Notes under the pieces: model-generated
Seen by the model: only the letters and a program-made list of their open reading frames with translations
Told to the model about the DNA's origin: nothing
Databases searched by the model: none
Translations under genes and position numbers: made by a program
IMG/VR virus record: IMGVR_UViG_3300030329_005240
Location: 1 to 37,172 of that record
From: a virus
Length of the DNA stretch: 37,172 nt
Strand: one strand, 5' to 3'
In this document: positions 14,923 to 21,436 of the stretch, in pieces
How positions within the stretch are numbered: the first letter of the stretch is position 1
How the letters are laid out: each line of letters starts with the position of its first letter

Positions 14923-15023
14923 TGAGAGCCAACAACTGGTCCTGTAAGTCCTGTCGATGTGGGAGAAAGGGTAGAAATACTTCAGCACTCAACAGATAGG
15001 CAAAGGAATATGTGAGGCTCTCA
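14923..15023 (+). ncRNA. Structured element 1: closed by an 8-bp long-range helix
   Basis: TGAGAGCC (14923-14930) pairs perfectly with GGCTCTCA (15016-15023), enclosing 85 bases without a gene. Inside are a GTA-GAAA-TAC tetraloop hairpin (GNRA type, near 14972-14981) and a possible CTGT/ACAG helix. The closing stem directly abuts the stop codon of the preceding gene. It lacks the T-arm and D-arm of a tRNA and matches no riboswitch or ribozyme core that I know. A 5' leader element controlling the long early operon is one reading. Confidence 0.45.
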
Positions 15024-15032
15024 GTTAGTCAT

Positions 15033-15094
15033 TATCAGTGCGACAAGTAAATAAACTATGTGTATGGAATTGTCCGAGAAATTACACACTGATA
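15033..15094 (+). ncRNA. Structured element 2: nested helices before the early operon
   Basis: TATCAGTG (15033-15040) pairs with CACTGATA (15087-15094), and inside it GACAA (15042-15046) pairs with TTGTC (15070-15074), leaving a conspicuous unpaired CGAGAAATTA segment on the 3' side. Both helices are perfect. The element ends 25 bp before the next ATG and close to its SD, so a shape change could affect translation. It may form one domain with element 1. Confidence 0.45.
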
Positions 15095-15119
15095 TAAAAG
15101 AAAAGGAAAGGAGAAGGAA

Positions 15120-15449
15120 ATGGAAGAAAAAATACAGAAAGCATTAAATGAATTAACTGATGAAGAAGTTGATGATATATTGCTGGAAAGAGCAAAGTAT
15201 AGATTGGAGAAATATCCAATAATAAAACTGAATAAAGAAATGAGTTATAGATGTGTTGAAGCAAAAACTTATGTAAAACACTTAGGAAAAGGATATTTTT
15301 TACAGTTTAAATGGTGGGAACAAGATGAATGGATTGATGTATCTGATTTAACTGAACTGAAAGTATGGGAATACAATAAACTTGTTGATGAGTTAAACAA
15401 GCATTATCCTGATTATCCAATTGAACATCTTGAAGGGAGGTTTGTGTAA
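15120..15449 (+). CDS. Hypothetical protein (109 aa)
   Basis: Helical, acidic N-terminal half (EEKIQKALNELTDEEVDDIL), then an aromatic segment (GKGYFLQFKWWEQDEWIDV) and a helical end. GGAGAAGG lies just before ATG, immediately after structured element 2. It opens a run of small, tightly coupled genes. No family function known. Confidence 0.7.
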   Translation: MEEKIQKALNELTDEEVDDILLERAKYRLEKYPIIKLNKEMSYRCVEAKTYVKHLGKGYFLQFKWWEQDEWIDVSDLTELKVWEYNKLVDELNKHYPDYPIEHLEGRFV

Positions 15450-15628
15450 TGAGTATAGATAGATTAGGTATTTTTGGAGATAAACCAACAGATGAAGACT
15501 ATAAAGATGCATTTAATCATATCAGAGCATTAGCTGATTTGGAATGGAATGGTAGCATAACAATAACACATTTCAGAGATAGAGTAAATGATATAATTAC
15601 AGCAATAAGTGAAAAGGAGAGCAAATGA
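15449..15628 (+). CDS. Small hypothetical protein (59 aa)
   Basis: ATG overlaps the previous stop (TAATG), with GGGAGG 8-9 bp upstream. The stop overlaps the next ATG (ATGA). The protein starts MSIDRLGIFGDKPTDED and is mostly helical and acidic. The start-stop overlaps on both sides make it a convincing gene. Function unknown. Confidence 0.75.
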   Translation: MSIDRLGIFGDKPTDEDYKDAFNHIRALADLEWNGSITITHFRDRVNDIITAISEKESK

Positions 15629-16008
15629 ACAAGATAACCATAACAGTAGAAATATCAGATAAAATGATTGAAGATATATTATGCTCTGCATTTGAAGGAG
15701 GCATAACATATTGGGCAGAAAATGTTAGCTGTAAAGATAATGATGATATGAAGAAAGTTGGTGGCTGGAAACACGAATATCTAACAAAAACAAAGAAAAA
15801 AGATGCTATAATGTATATACATGATATAGAAACAGGAGAAAGATACCCAATAACAAAGAAATCAATCATTGATGCATTACAGAAGATGGATAAACCTGAA
15901 TATAAATATACGAAAGCACTGAAAAGAATATTAAATGAACAATGGGATGCTGATGATGCAGATATAGTAGTACAGACTGCTTGCTTTGGGCATGTGGTAT
16001 TTGGATAA
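15625..16008 (+). CDS. Phage protein of unknown function, FEGGITYWAE type (127 aa)
   Basis: Contains the signature ISDKMIEDIL...AFEGGITYWAE at residues ~10-31 and a C-terminal DADDADIVVQTACFGHVVFG. Proteins with this arrangement are frequent in phage genomes and remain without a function. The ATG is preceded by AAAGGAGAG and overlaps the upstream stop. No TM or zinc motif. Confidence 0.75.
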   Translation: MNKITITVEISDKMIEDILCSAFEGGITYWAENVSCKDNDDMKKVGGWKHEYLTKTKKKDAIMYIHDIETGERYPITKKSIIDALQKMDKPEYKYTKALKRILNEQWDADDADIVVQTACFGHVVFG

Positions 16009-16026
16009 CATAACAGGGAGAATACA

Positions 16027-16293
16027 ATGAAAACAAATGACATAAAAAAAGGCACAAACATAAGAACAAAACAGCTTGGTGTGTCTGTTAGTGGTATAAT
16101 GATGGATAATGCAAGAGGTAATACACGATTAATCAAGACATTTGGCTCTGAAATAGGAATGTTTGATGAAATTGGTAGTGTATATGCAACAGATATAACA
16201 CACGCTGAGAATAGCGAAGGTATATGGGAAGATGTTGAATATACTGATAAACAAATACAATCAATAAAAATGAGAGAACAGTTCGGATTTTAA
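16027..16293 (+). CDS. Small phage protein, MMDNxxGNTR type (88 aa)
   Basis: Starts MKTNDIKKGTNI and contains IMMDNARGNTRLIKTFG and a typical EIGSVYATDI stretch. This small beta-barrel-like pattern is known in many phages without a function and may be a nucleic-acid or protein-binding SH3-like fold. AGGGAGA precedes the ATG, and it is in the early operon. Function unassigned. Confidence 0.7.
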   Translation: MKTNDIKKGTNIRTKQLGVSVSGIMMDNARGNTRLIKTFGSEIGMFDEIGSVYATDITHAENSEGIWEDVEYTDKQIQSIKMREQFGF

Positions 16294-16311
16294 TAATATA
16301 AAGGAATAAAA

Positions 16312-16587
16312 ATGAACAGAGAATATTATGAGAGTTTTGAATGGTTTTGGGATAAACAAACAGACAAAAAGGAGAATAAAATGGAAAAAACTATGTTTGA
16401 CAGACGAAAGAATCAAAATGATAAATTAAATGAAATAATGATGGAGTTTATAACACAACTAAACTTAGAGTGGGATGCTTGGGGTGAAGATACAGAAGTA
16501 TTCAAATTATTAGACAGATACTTAACTAAACTTCACGAAAAAATTGAAATAGAAACAACAAGAATACTTAAAGTAAAAGGAGAATAA
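16312..16587 (+). CDS. Hypothetical protein with two possible starts (91 or 68 aa)
   Basis: The first ATG (16312) has AAGGA at good spacing. An in-frame ATG at 16381 has a still better site (AAAAGGAGAATAAA) that matches the recurrent site used by neighbouring genes. The longer form adds 23 residues rich in Trp, Tyr and Phe. The common part is helical and charged (FITQLNLEWDAWGEDTEVF, LLDRYLTKLHEKIEIE). Both products may be made. Confidence 0.65.
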   Translation: MNREYYESFEWFWDKQTDKKENKMEKTMFDRRKNQNDKLNEIMMEFITQLNLEWDAWGEDTEVFKLLDRYLTKLHEKIEIETTRILKVKGE

Positions 16588-16588
16588 A

Positions 16589-16888
16589 ATGTCAGAACAA
16601 AATAGAAATGATGAGTTAGTAGCAAATATAACTGATAGTATAAGAGAAATTACTAATATAAATCATTTGAGAATGATACAAGATGAAATAAAAGAACAAA
16701 GAGATTACATTGGTAGAAAGATAGGTAATCAGTTGCAAAGAGGTGATAAGGTAAGAGTCAATAATGGAACAGGTATTGAATATGGAGAGGTAATAAAAGT
16801 CAATAGAACAAGAGCAGTTGTAAATATTGATGATAGAAGCTGGAATGTACCATTTTCAATGATAACAAAGGAGATAAATAATGGATAG
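16589..16888 (+). CDS. Small phage protein with an SH3/KOW-like C-terminal half (99 aa)
   Basis: Residues 1-45 are a coiled-coil-like helix. Residues 50-95 read QRGDKVRVNNGTGIEYGEVI, KVNRTRAVVNIDDRSW, NVPFSMITKEI, a pattern frequent in small phage proteins that look like a KOW/SH3 barrel. Such folds often bind RNA or the transcription machinery, so an antiterminator-like role is conceivable but not shown. Preceded by AAAGGAGAATAAA, and overlaps the next gene by 8 bases. Confidence 0.7.
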   Translation: MSEQNRNDELVANITDSIREITNINHLRMIQDEIKEQRDYIGRKIGNQLQRGDKVRVNNGTGIEYGEVIKVNRTRAVVNIDDRSWNVPFSMITKEINNG

Positions 16889-17132
16889 AACAAAATTAAA
16901 AAAGGTTTTAATTAATGAAACAGGATGTGGAATACAACATGATGGATGGACTTGTGGTAGCTGTTTTTATCCACTTGCTAATGAGTTAAATCTAAAAGAA
17001 GATTCTCATATGTATTGGCAGGCAGTACTCCATAAAAGAGGTGATTATGACGATTTTGATGAATGGGATTATAATACAGATATATTTCCAGAATTATTAA
17101 ATGAACTATATAATAAAATAGGAGAGATATAA
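16881..17132 (+). CDS. Small phage protein, CGIQHDGWTCGSC type (83 aa)
   Basis: Cys pattern GCGIQHDGWTCGSCF at residues 15-29 and an acidic region (DYDDFDEWDYN) around 53-63. The Cys-His-rich motif is frequent in phage early proteins and may bind a metal. The start lies in the end of the previous gene, with GGAG upstream, and the stop abuts the next ATG directly. No assigned function. Confidence 0.7.
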   Translation: MDRTKLKKVLINETGCGIQHDGWTCGSCFYPLANELNLKEDSHMYWQAVLHKRGDYDDFDEWDYNTDIFPELLNELYNKIGEI

Positions 17133-17450
17133 ATGAGTAAAAAAGAAGATTACAGCATTGAATCATTAATCATTGATGCCTGTGATACACTTGAACACGA
17201 GTGGGAAGAAATACAGAAAGGGCATTATGATTTGGATGATATGATACATGAGATAGCAGATAATGCTGTACCTATATATTACTATGATATTGGTCGTTAT
17301 GCAGCACATACAAGTTGGCTTATGACAGAAATACCTGAAATTAATCCAAATAGTAATGCACACGACCAAATACAGGCAAATATATATCAAGCAATCTGTG
17401 AAGGATTATATGAACACATAAACGAAAAGGAGAATAATAATGAGAAGTAG
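17133..17450 (+). CDS. Hypothetical acidic protein (105 aa)
   Basis: Entirely helical pattern with many Asp/Glu (LEHEWEEIQKGHYDLDDMIHEIADN) and aromatic patches (VPIYYYDIGRYAAHTSWL). It has no TM and no catalytic motif. Acidic helical proteins in the early region can act as nucleic-acid mimics or anti-restriction factors, but no defining feature is seen. The next gene starts inside its last codons. Confidence 0.65.
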   Translation: MSKKEDYSIESLIIDACDTLEHEWEEIQKGHYDLDDMIHEIADNAVPIYYYDIGRYAAHTSWLMTEIPEINPNSNAHDQIQANIYQAICEGLYEHINEKENNNEK

Positions 17451-17613
17451 TATAAACATACAAACAGCAACACTCAAAGAACTTGAAAATGAGTGTGAAG
17501 AACTGGTAGGAACACAGTTTGGACATAATATGATTGGAATAATCTGTAATGTAGTGGATGAACGATTCGGTAAAGAAGAAGCACAGAGATTATTTGATGA
17601 ATATCAAGGATAA
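17440..17613 (+). CDS. Small hypothetical protein (57 aa)
   Basis: Begins MRSSINIQTATLKELE and is helical with a hydrophobic middle (MIGIICNVVDERFG). AAAAGGAGAATAAT directly precedes the ATG, and it overlaps the preceding gene by 11 bases. It is short, but has a good site and phage-like codon use. Confidence 0.65.
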   Translation: MRSSINIQTATLKELENECEELVGTQFGHNMIGIICNVVDERFGKEEAQRLFDEYQG

Positions 17614-17641
17614 TAATAACAATAACAAAAAGGAGAATAAA

Positions 17642-18385
17642 ATGATAACAAGTAAATACGTAAAAACAGGAGAAACAAAAAAATACTCAATGTTTATATC
17701 ACCAGCACATCAAAGAGATATAAATAATAATAGCATAAAGTCTATTATGGAGAGTATGAAAGAACATGGAATAATATCAGCTGTATCAACAAGAAAATCA
17801 CTAATACATAAAGGTAAGTATGAGGTTTTTGATGGTCAGCATACAGTTGAAGCCTGCAAGAGATTAAATCTTCCAGTTATTTATAATGAATTTACAGATG
17901 TAAGTAACAAGGCAATGATTTCATTGAATGGAAAATCTAAAAAATGGGCAATGGGAGATTATCTCAAATTTGGAGTAACAGATGGTATCAAAGACTATAT
18001 GCTTCTTGATAAAATATACAAAAAAGAAAGATTACCACTAACTGCTCTTATAATGATGTATGGAGGAAGCTATGGAAATAAATCATTTAAAGACTTAAAA
18101 TGGAAAGCATTAACTATTTCAAGAGGTAGTAAAATACTTGAATATATAAAAGAGATTGAAACTACATTCAATATCAAGCACGTCAGATTTGCAAGATTCA
18201 TATGGGGATTTGGCAGAGTAATTGATTCAGGTAAATACGACCATAATAGAATGATATATCAACTTGGTAAGTGTTCAAGTATGCTGACAAAACAAGCAAA
18301 TCCAGAGGATTATACAAGTAATATTGAGATGGTATATAACTATGGTGTTAAAAAAGAAAATAGAGTACAATTCACACAAAAATAA
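17642..18385 (+). CDS. ParB-like (ParB/Srx fold) protein (247 aa)
   Basis: The N-terminal domain (residues 1-85) has the ParB/Srx pattern: beta strand and helix (SIKSIMESMKEHGIIS), then YEVFDGQHTVEACKRLNLPV with the DGQHT core at 64-68, the position of the GERR/GHRR phosphate-binding motif. The rest is helical and unassigned. ParB-like early proteins in phages may act as nucleases, CTPases or regulators. No HTH is clear, so it need not be a partition protein. I chose 17642 because AAAAGGAGAATAAA precedes it. A longer frame from 17558 would lie over the previous gene. Confidence 0.7.
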   Translation: MITSKYVKTGETKKYSMFISPAHQRDINNNSIKSIMESMKEHGIISAVSTRKSLIHKGKYEVFDGQHTVEACKRLNLPVIYNEFTDVSNKAMISLNGKSKKWAMGDYLKFGVTDGIKDYMLLDKIYKKERLPLTALIMMYGGSYGNKSFKDLKWKALTISRGSKILEYIKEIETTFNIKHVRFARFIWGFGRVIDSGKYDHNRMIYQLGKCSSMLTKQANPEDYTSNIEMVYNYGVKKENRVQFTQK

Positions 18386-18396
18386 GGAGAAATAAA

Positions 18397-18900
18397 ATGG
18401 GAATGGATGTACATGGATTAAATCCAAAACATAATAAAAATCTTGATGATTTTCCAGTAATGAAGAAATTTGATAGTATGGATTTCAAAGAAAAATGGAA
18501 AACACTTGACAAAGATGAGGCTCTGAGAGATGAATATTGGAGAGAAAAAGATAAATGGGAAGCATCAAATCCAGGTGTTTATTTCAGAAACAATTGTTGG
18601 TGGTGGCGACCTTTGTGGAATTACTGTTATACAATTGCAGATGATATAATATCAGAAGATGTATTTGAAAGTGGACATAGCAATAATGGAGCAGGATTAA
18701 ATGATAAAGATGCAAAACTACTTGGAAACAGATTGATGGAGCATATTGCTGATGGTAAAACGATTAAATATCAAGCAGATTATATTCAATATATGGAAGA
18801 TTCTGATGATAAGTTTGCTAAAAGCTATCCATTTGATGTAGACAATGTTGAAGCATTTGCATTGTTCTGCATTGAAAGTGGAGGTTTTGAGATATGTTAA
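18397..18900 (+). CDS. Phage protein, MGMDVxGxNP / WWWRPLWNY type (167 aa)
   Basis: The N-terminal MGMDVHGLNPKHNK and the aromatic core GVYFRNNCWWWRPLWNYCYTI (split by three consecutive Trp at residues ~68-70) are hallmarks of a widespread phage protein with no known role. The C-terminal part includes GHSNNGAGLNDKDAKLLG. It looks cytoplasmic. AAGGAGAAATAAA precedes ATG. It ends inside the start of the next gene (7-base overlap). Confidence 0.75.
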   Translation: MGMDVHGLNPKHNKNLDDFPVMKKFDSMDFKEKWKTLDKDEALRDEYWREKDKWEASNPGVYFRNNCWWWRPLWNYCYTIADDIISEDVFESGHSNNGAGLNDKDAKLLGNRLMEHIADGKTIKYQADYIQYMEDSDDKFAKSYPFDVDNVEAFALFCIESGGFEIC

Positions 18901-19163
18901 AACTAACAAAACAAATGAAAGCTGATATAAGAAAACTGAGAGAAGATGACCTTATTGTATGCGATGTTTGTGGCTCTGATAAATTAAGTGAAAAAATATG
19001 GGTTGGTAGCAATAGTTATATATCCATTAGTGGAGAAACATATTACAGATATGAAGGTGAAGTTGATGATGGTCAGTATTGGTGTGAAGATTGTAATGAT
19101 ATGACACATCCTATTCATATATCAGAGTATAAAGGAGATGAAGATGCCAAACAGAAAAGCTAA
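18894..19163 (+). CDS. Zinc-ribbon protein (89 aa)
   Basis: Two CxxC pairs, VCDVCGSDKL (residues ~23-26) and YWCEDCNDM (~64-67), frame a beta-rich insert, a canonical zinc ribbon. The N-terminus is a basic helix (KQMKADIRKLREDD). GGAGG lies upstream in the previous gene. It is probably a nucleic-acid or protein adaptor in the early operon. Confidence 0.7.
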   Translation: MLKLTKQMKADIRKLREDDLIVCDVCGSDKLSEKIWVGSNSYISISGETYYRYEGEVDDGQYWCEDCNDMTHPIHISEYKGDEDAKQKS

Positions 19164-19251
19164 AGAACGTAAAATGGAACGTAAACGTAAACATCTTGAA
19201 ATTAAGAGATGGAAACGTGAACAAAAGAAACTGAAAAAGGAGAAAAAATGA
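19144..19251 (+). CDS. Very basic micropeptide (35 aa)
   Basis: MPNRKAKERKMERKRKHLE at the start, and more than half of all residues are Lys or Arg. The MPNR(K/A)AxxRK start recurs in small phage proteins. GGAG sits 7 bp before the ATG, the start overlaps the previous gene and the stop overlaps the next ATG (ATGA). Likely binds DNA or RNA, based on charge alone. Confidence 0.65.
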   Translation: MPNRKAKERKMERKRKHLEIKRWKREQKKLKKEKK

Positions 19252-19421
19252 GTAAATTATTTAATGCAATGCAGGATTTTCTTGATGATGGTGGTACACA
19301 ACTTGGTTATTCACATTATGATATGCCTAGCCTTGCTGATATGAGCGCCATATTAGAAAATTCTGTAAAAGTATGGGAGTATCACGGAATGTCAGAAAGA
19401 GAATATTACAACGCTAAATAG
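19248..19421 (+). CDS. Small hypothetical protein (57 aa)
   Basis: Begins MSKLFNAMQDFLDDGG. Acidic helices and a YDMPSLADMSAILENSVKVW stretch. AAAAGGAGAAAAA precedes the ATG, which is coupled to the basic micropeptide by a four-base overlap. No family recognised. Confidence 0.65.
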   Translation: MSKLFNAMQDFLDDGGTQLGYSHYDMPSLADMSAILENSVKVWEYHGMSEREYYNAK

Positions 19422-19434
19422 AAAGGAGGTAATA

Positions 19435-19509
19435 ATGTTTAATCTTATAATGATGATTGTCTGTATAATAATATTAACATATATAATAGAAAAAAAAATA
19501 ATGAAATAA
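19435..19509 (+). CDS. Single-TM micropeptide (24 aa)
   Basis: One of the strongest ribosome sites in the window (AAAGGAGGTAATA) precedes an ATG opening a 24-residue peptide: a run of hydrophobic residues (LIMMIVCIIILTYII) followed by a basic tail (EKKIMK). This is a textbook membrane micropeptide. It lies between two small early genes with short spacers. It could disturb the host membrane or block superinfection. That is inference from topology. Confidence 0.6.
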   Translation: MFNLIMMIVCIIILTYIIEKKIMK

Positions 19510-19524
19510 CAGAAAGGAGTTTTA

Positions 19525-19695
19525 ATGGATATTGTGCGTGAATTACTAAGTAATATGGATGATGATACCAAGAATAGCATTTATTTGCGTGAAATTGCGC
19601 TTTTAATGGAAGAAATAGATGCGCTTAAGGGTACATTGAGGGATAGGGAAAAACTCTTGAAAAACTACGAAAAACAAATTAAGGGGAAAAAATGA
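19525..19695 (+). CDS. Small coiled-coil protein (56 aa)
   Basis: Begins MDIVRELLSNMDDDTKN and continues as one amphipathic helix (LLMEEIDALKGTLRDREKLLKNYEKQI), probably a dimeric coiled coil. AAAGGAGT precedes the ATG and the stop overlaps the next start (ATGA). Confidence 0.65.
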   Translation: MDIVRELLSNMDDDTKNSIYLREIALLMEEIDALKGTLRDREKLLKNYEKQIKGKK

Positions 19696-19841
19696 CAAAT
19701 ACGAGAGAAGAAATATTAGCTGAAATAAATGCGCTGAAAATAATGGTTTTTGATTTATGGGAAACACATTATGGAGAGGTCGAAACAGAAACATATGACG
19801 CATTTAAGAAAAATATAATAAAAAAAATGAAAAATAATTAA
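19692..19841 (+). CDS. Small helical protein (49 aa)
   Basis: MTNTREEILAEINALKIMVFD at the start and a basic C-terminus. All helical in pattern. GGGG lies 7 bases before the ATG, and translation is coupled to the preceding gene. Last gene before the short gap that precedes the RHH regulator. Confidence 0.6.
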   Translation: MTNTREEILAEINALKIMVFDLWETHYGEVETETYDAFKKNIIKKMKNN

Positions 19842-19847
19842 CATCTT

Positions 19848-19880
19848 ATATGTATTTATGTTTATATTATATATACATAT
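19848..19880. promoter_or_regulatory. Inverted repeat upstream of the RHH gene (candidate operator)
   Basis: ATATGTAT (19848-19855) and ATACATAT (19873-19880) form a perfect 8-bp inverted repeat with a 17-bp spacer in the 65-bp gap before the RHH gene. The spacing is about two helical turns centre to centre, as is common for RHH tetramers. TATATT between them could be a -10 box. Confidence 0.4.
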
Positions 19881-19906
19881 CGAGGGATAATAGAAGGGAG
19901 TTATTA

Positions 19907-20056
19907 ATGAGTGATAAGACTACATATATCATAAAAGATATAGATAGAAATACGTGGATGAAGTTCAGAGCTAAATGTTTAACAAATGGATACAGCTCTG
20001 CAGCTGCTGTGCTGCGTGAACTGATAAAAAAATACTCAAAAGGTGTAATTGAGTGA
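19907..20056 (+). CDS. Ribbon-helix-helix DNA-binding protein (49 aa)
   Basis: The chain TTYIIKDIDRNTWMKFRAKC is the beta ribbon plus helix A, and SSAAAVLRELIKKYSKG is helix B, giving a complete Arc/CopG-type RHH domain. It would dimerise and bind an inverted-repeat operator, most simply the one just upstream (autoregulation). The start at 19907 has GAAGGGAG in front. An upstream non-ATG extension has no site. Its stop overlaps the GTG start of the nuclease gene (GTGA), so the two are co-regulated. Confidence 0.8.
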   Translation: MSDKTTYIIKDIDRNTWMKFRAKCLTNGYSSAAAVLRELIKKYSKGVIE

Positions 20057-20859
20057 TTAAAGTACAAAGTCCAATAGATATTGAGGGAGTTTACGAAGAA
20101 TATCTTGATGAATTACAAGAGAAAAATAGAAAAGAAAGATACGAGGGTAATGAGCATTGGTATCACGCATCTGGAGCAGGCTCTTGTTCAAGGAAATTGT
20201 ATTTTGAATCAGTAGAAATGGTACAGCCAACCAATTTAATAGACCAAAGAACAAAAAGACTGTTAAATTTGGGTAACTTAGTGCATGAAGACATACAAAA
20301 TTCTCTTACGCGCACACGTAATAGAGATAATAATATAGATACTAATATAGATACTAATAGAGATTCTCTAATAGAAAAAGAAATTAAAAATAAAGAAAAA
20401 GAAACTGAGTTTTTAGTTGAAGGTGAGATTAAAATAGAAGAATTAAATGTTAGAGGTTTCTATGATATTGTTGCAAAACAGAGCGTAGGTGAGCAACAAA
20501 TTTATTTGTATGACATAAAAACTTGTGGTGGTTGGTCATGGAAAATGAAATTTGGTAGAAATAAAAAAATTAATACAAGTATACACTATGAGTTGCAGTT
20601 AGGTACTTATGGGTATGCTATACAAAAACAATTCGGTCAGTTAAATGGTATGTACCTTTATTATTACAATAAAGATGATTCACAAATGAGAGCTGTACAA
20701 GTTCCATTGACATATGTATCAAGAGCATATCTTTTCTGGCGGAATATAAACGATGAACATAAACAAGGATTACCTGACTTTAGAACTGGGGTTTCACCTG
20801 TTCAAAAATGGCAGTGCAACTATTGTCAGTTTAAAGACCATTGTAATCCACCAAGATAG
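20053..20859 (+). CDS. Cas4-like PD-(D/E)XK nuclease with Fe-S cysteines (268 aa)
   Basis: C45 in GSCSRKLYFE, H78 in NLVHED, D138 in GFYD, D154-I-K156 in YDIKTC and Q182 in LQLGTYGYA outline the RecB/Cas4 nuclease fold. C255, C258 and C264 in CNYCQFKDHC together with C45 make the four ligands of a 4Fe-4S cluster. It is likely a 5'-3' ssDNA exonuclease that prepares ends for the annealing protein encoded next. Start is GTG at 20053, overlapping the RHH stop. Residues 90-105 are an N(R/I)D(N/T/S) repeat made by four 12-bp DNA repeats, unusual in this family. Confidence 0.8.
   Translation: MIKVQSPIDIEGVYEEYLDELQEKNRKERYEGNEHWYHASGAGSCSRKLYFESVEMVQPTNLIDQRTKRLLNLGNLVHEDIQNSLTRTRNRDNNIDTNIDTNRDSLIEKEIKNKEKETEFLVEGEIKIEELNVRGFYDIVAKQSVGEQQIYLYDIKTCGGWSWKMKFGRNKKINTSIHYELQLGTYGYAIQKQFGQLNGMYLYYYNKDDSQMRAVQVPLTYVSRAYLFWRNINDEHKQGLPDFRTGVSPVQKWQCNYCQFKDHCNPPR
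20319..20366. repeat. Four contiguous 12-bp repeats inside the nuclease gene
   Basis: TAATAGAGATAA (20319), TAATATAGATAC (20331), TAATATAGATAC (20343) and TAATAGAGATTC (20355) lie head to tail, and a weaker fifth follows. They share the consensus of the repeats at 12944-12967. Since 12 bp equals four codons, the protein frame is kept. They could be iterons of an origin or an operator, or products of slippage. Confidence 0.65.
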
Positions 20860-20869
20860 GAGAGTGAAT

Positions 20870-21436
20870 ATGAGTAAAACAACACAAAATACATTCATGA
20901 AACTCTACAAGACTGATGTAAGTAAGTATATTGAGAAAAAAGGTCAATTTAATTACTTATCTTGGGCTAATGCGGTAGCCGAGCTTAAAAAAGCTTGTCC
21001 AACTGCAAGATGGGGAGTAACGAAAGCAGAGGATGGTTCGCCATTCTTTAAAACAGAGTGTGGTTACTTTGTCGATGTATGGGTTGAGGTTGATGGTGTA
21101 TCACTATCACAGATTCATCCTGTGCTAGATAATCGAAATCAATCGATTGAAAAACCAAATGCATTTCAAATAAATACAAGCTTACAGAGAGCTTTAGCTA
21201 AAGCAATAGCGTTACATGGATTAGGTTTATACATCTTTGCTGGTGAAGACCTTCCAGAGCCTGATGCTTTAACTCCAGCTGAAGAAGACAATCTTTATGA
21301 TTTAGCAAAACCTTTAGGTAAAAAGTTTGTTGATGATTTAAAGAGTAAAGCTAAGAGTATGGATTTAAATGCACATAACTATGAAGCTGTTATAGAAAAA
21401 GTACAAAACATGATAAAAGAGAAAGGAGAAAAATAA
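20870..21436 (+). CDS. Single-strand annealing protein, Sak3/DUF1071 type (188 aa)
   Basis: Residues 15-45 (VSKYIEKKGQFNYLSWANAV) and the segment SLQRALAKAIALHGLGLYIFAGEDLP (residues ~103-130) are characteristic of DUF1071 phage recombinases in the Rad52/Erf superfamily. It anneals complementary ssDNA during replication and recombination, in step with the upstream nuclease and the downstream SSB-like protein. ATG at 20870 has AGGAGAG upstream. The stop shares a base with the next ATG (TAATG). Confidence 0.85.
   Translation: MSKTTQNTFMKLYKTDVSKYIEKKGQFNYLSWANAVAELKKACPTARWGVTKAEDGSPFFKTECGYFVDVWVEVDGVSLSQIHPVLDNRNQSIEKPNAFQINTSLQRALAKAIALHGLGLYIFAGEDLPEPDALTPAEEDNLYDLAKPLGKKFVDDLKSKAKSMDLNAHNYEAVIEKVQNMIKEKGEK

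Noticed and set aside
14923-15023. tRNA (7-bp acceptor-like pairing GAGAGCC/GGCTCTC)
   Set aside because: No T-arm with GTTC, no D-arm or anticodon arm of normal size, and the enclosed length does not fold as a cloverleaf.
15058-15147. 29-codon frame starting ATGTGTATGG over the second structured element
   Set aside because: No ribosome site, it overlaps the next gene's start, and the helices explain the sequence better.
15597-16136. 179-codon minus-strand frame with many Phe, Leu, Ser and Cys
   Set aside because: It is antisense to two well-supported genes with good ribosome sites. Its hydrophobic make-up is what Lys/Asn/Asp-rich codons give on the other strand.
17558-17641. Longer N-terminus of the ParB-like protein
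   Set aside because: The added 28 residues are Asn/Lys-rich, overlap the 57-aa gene and lack a ribosome site. The ATG at 17642 has a strong one.
20753-20869. Longer N-terminus of the annealing protein
   Set aside because: It lies over the end of the nuclease gene in another frame, while ATG at 20870 has AGGAGAG at proper spacing.
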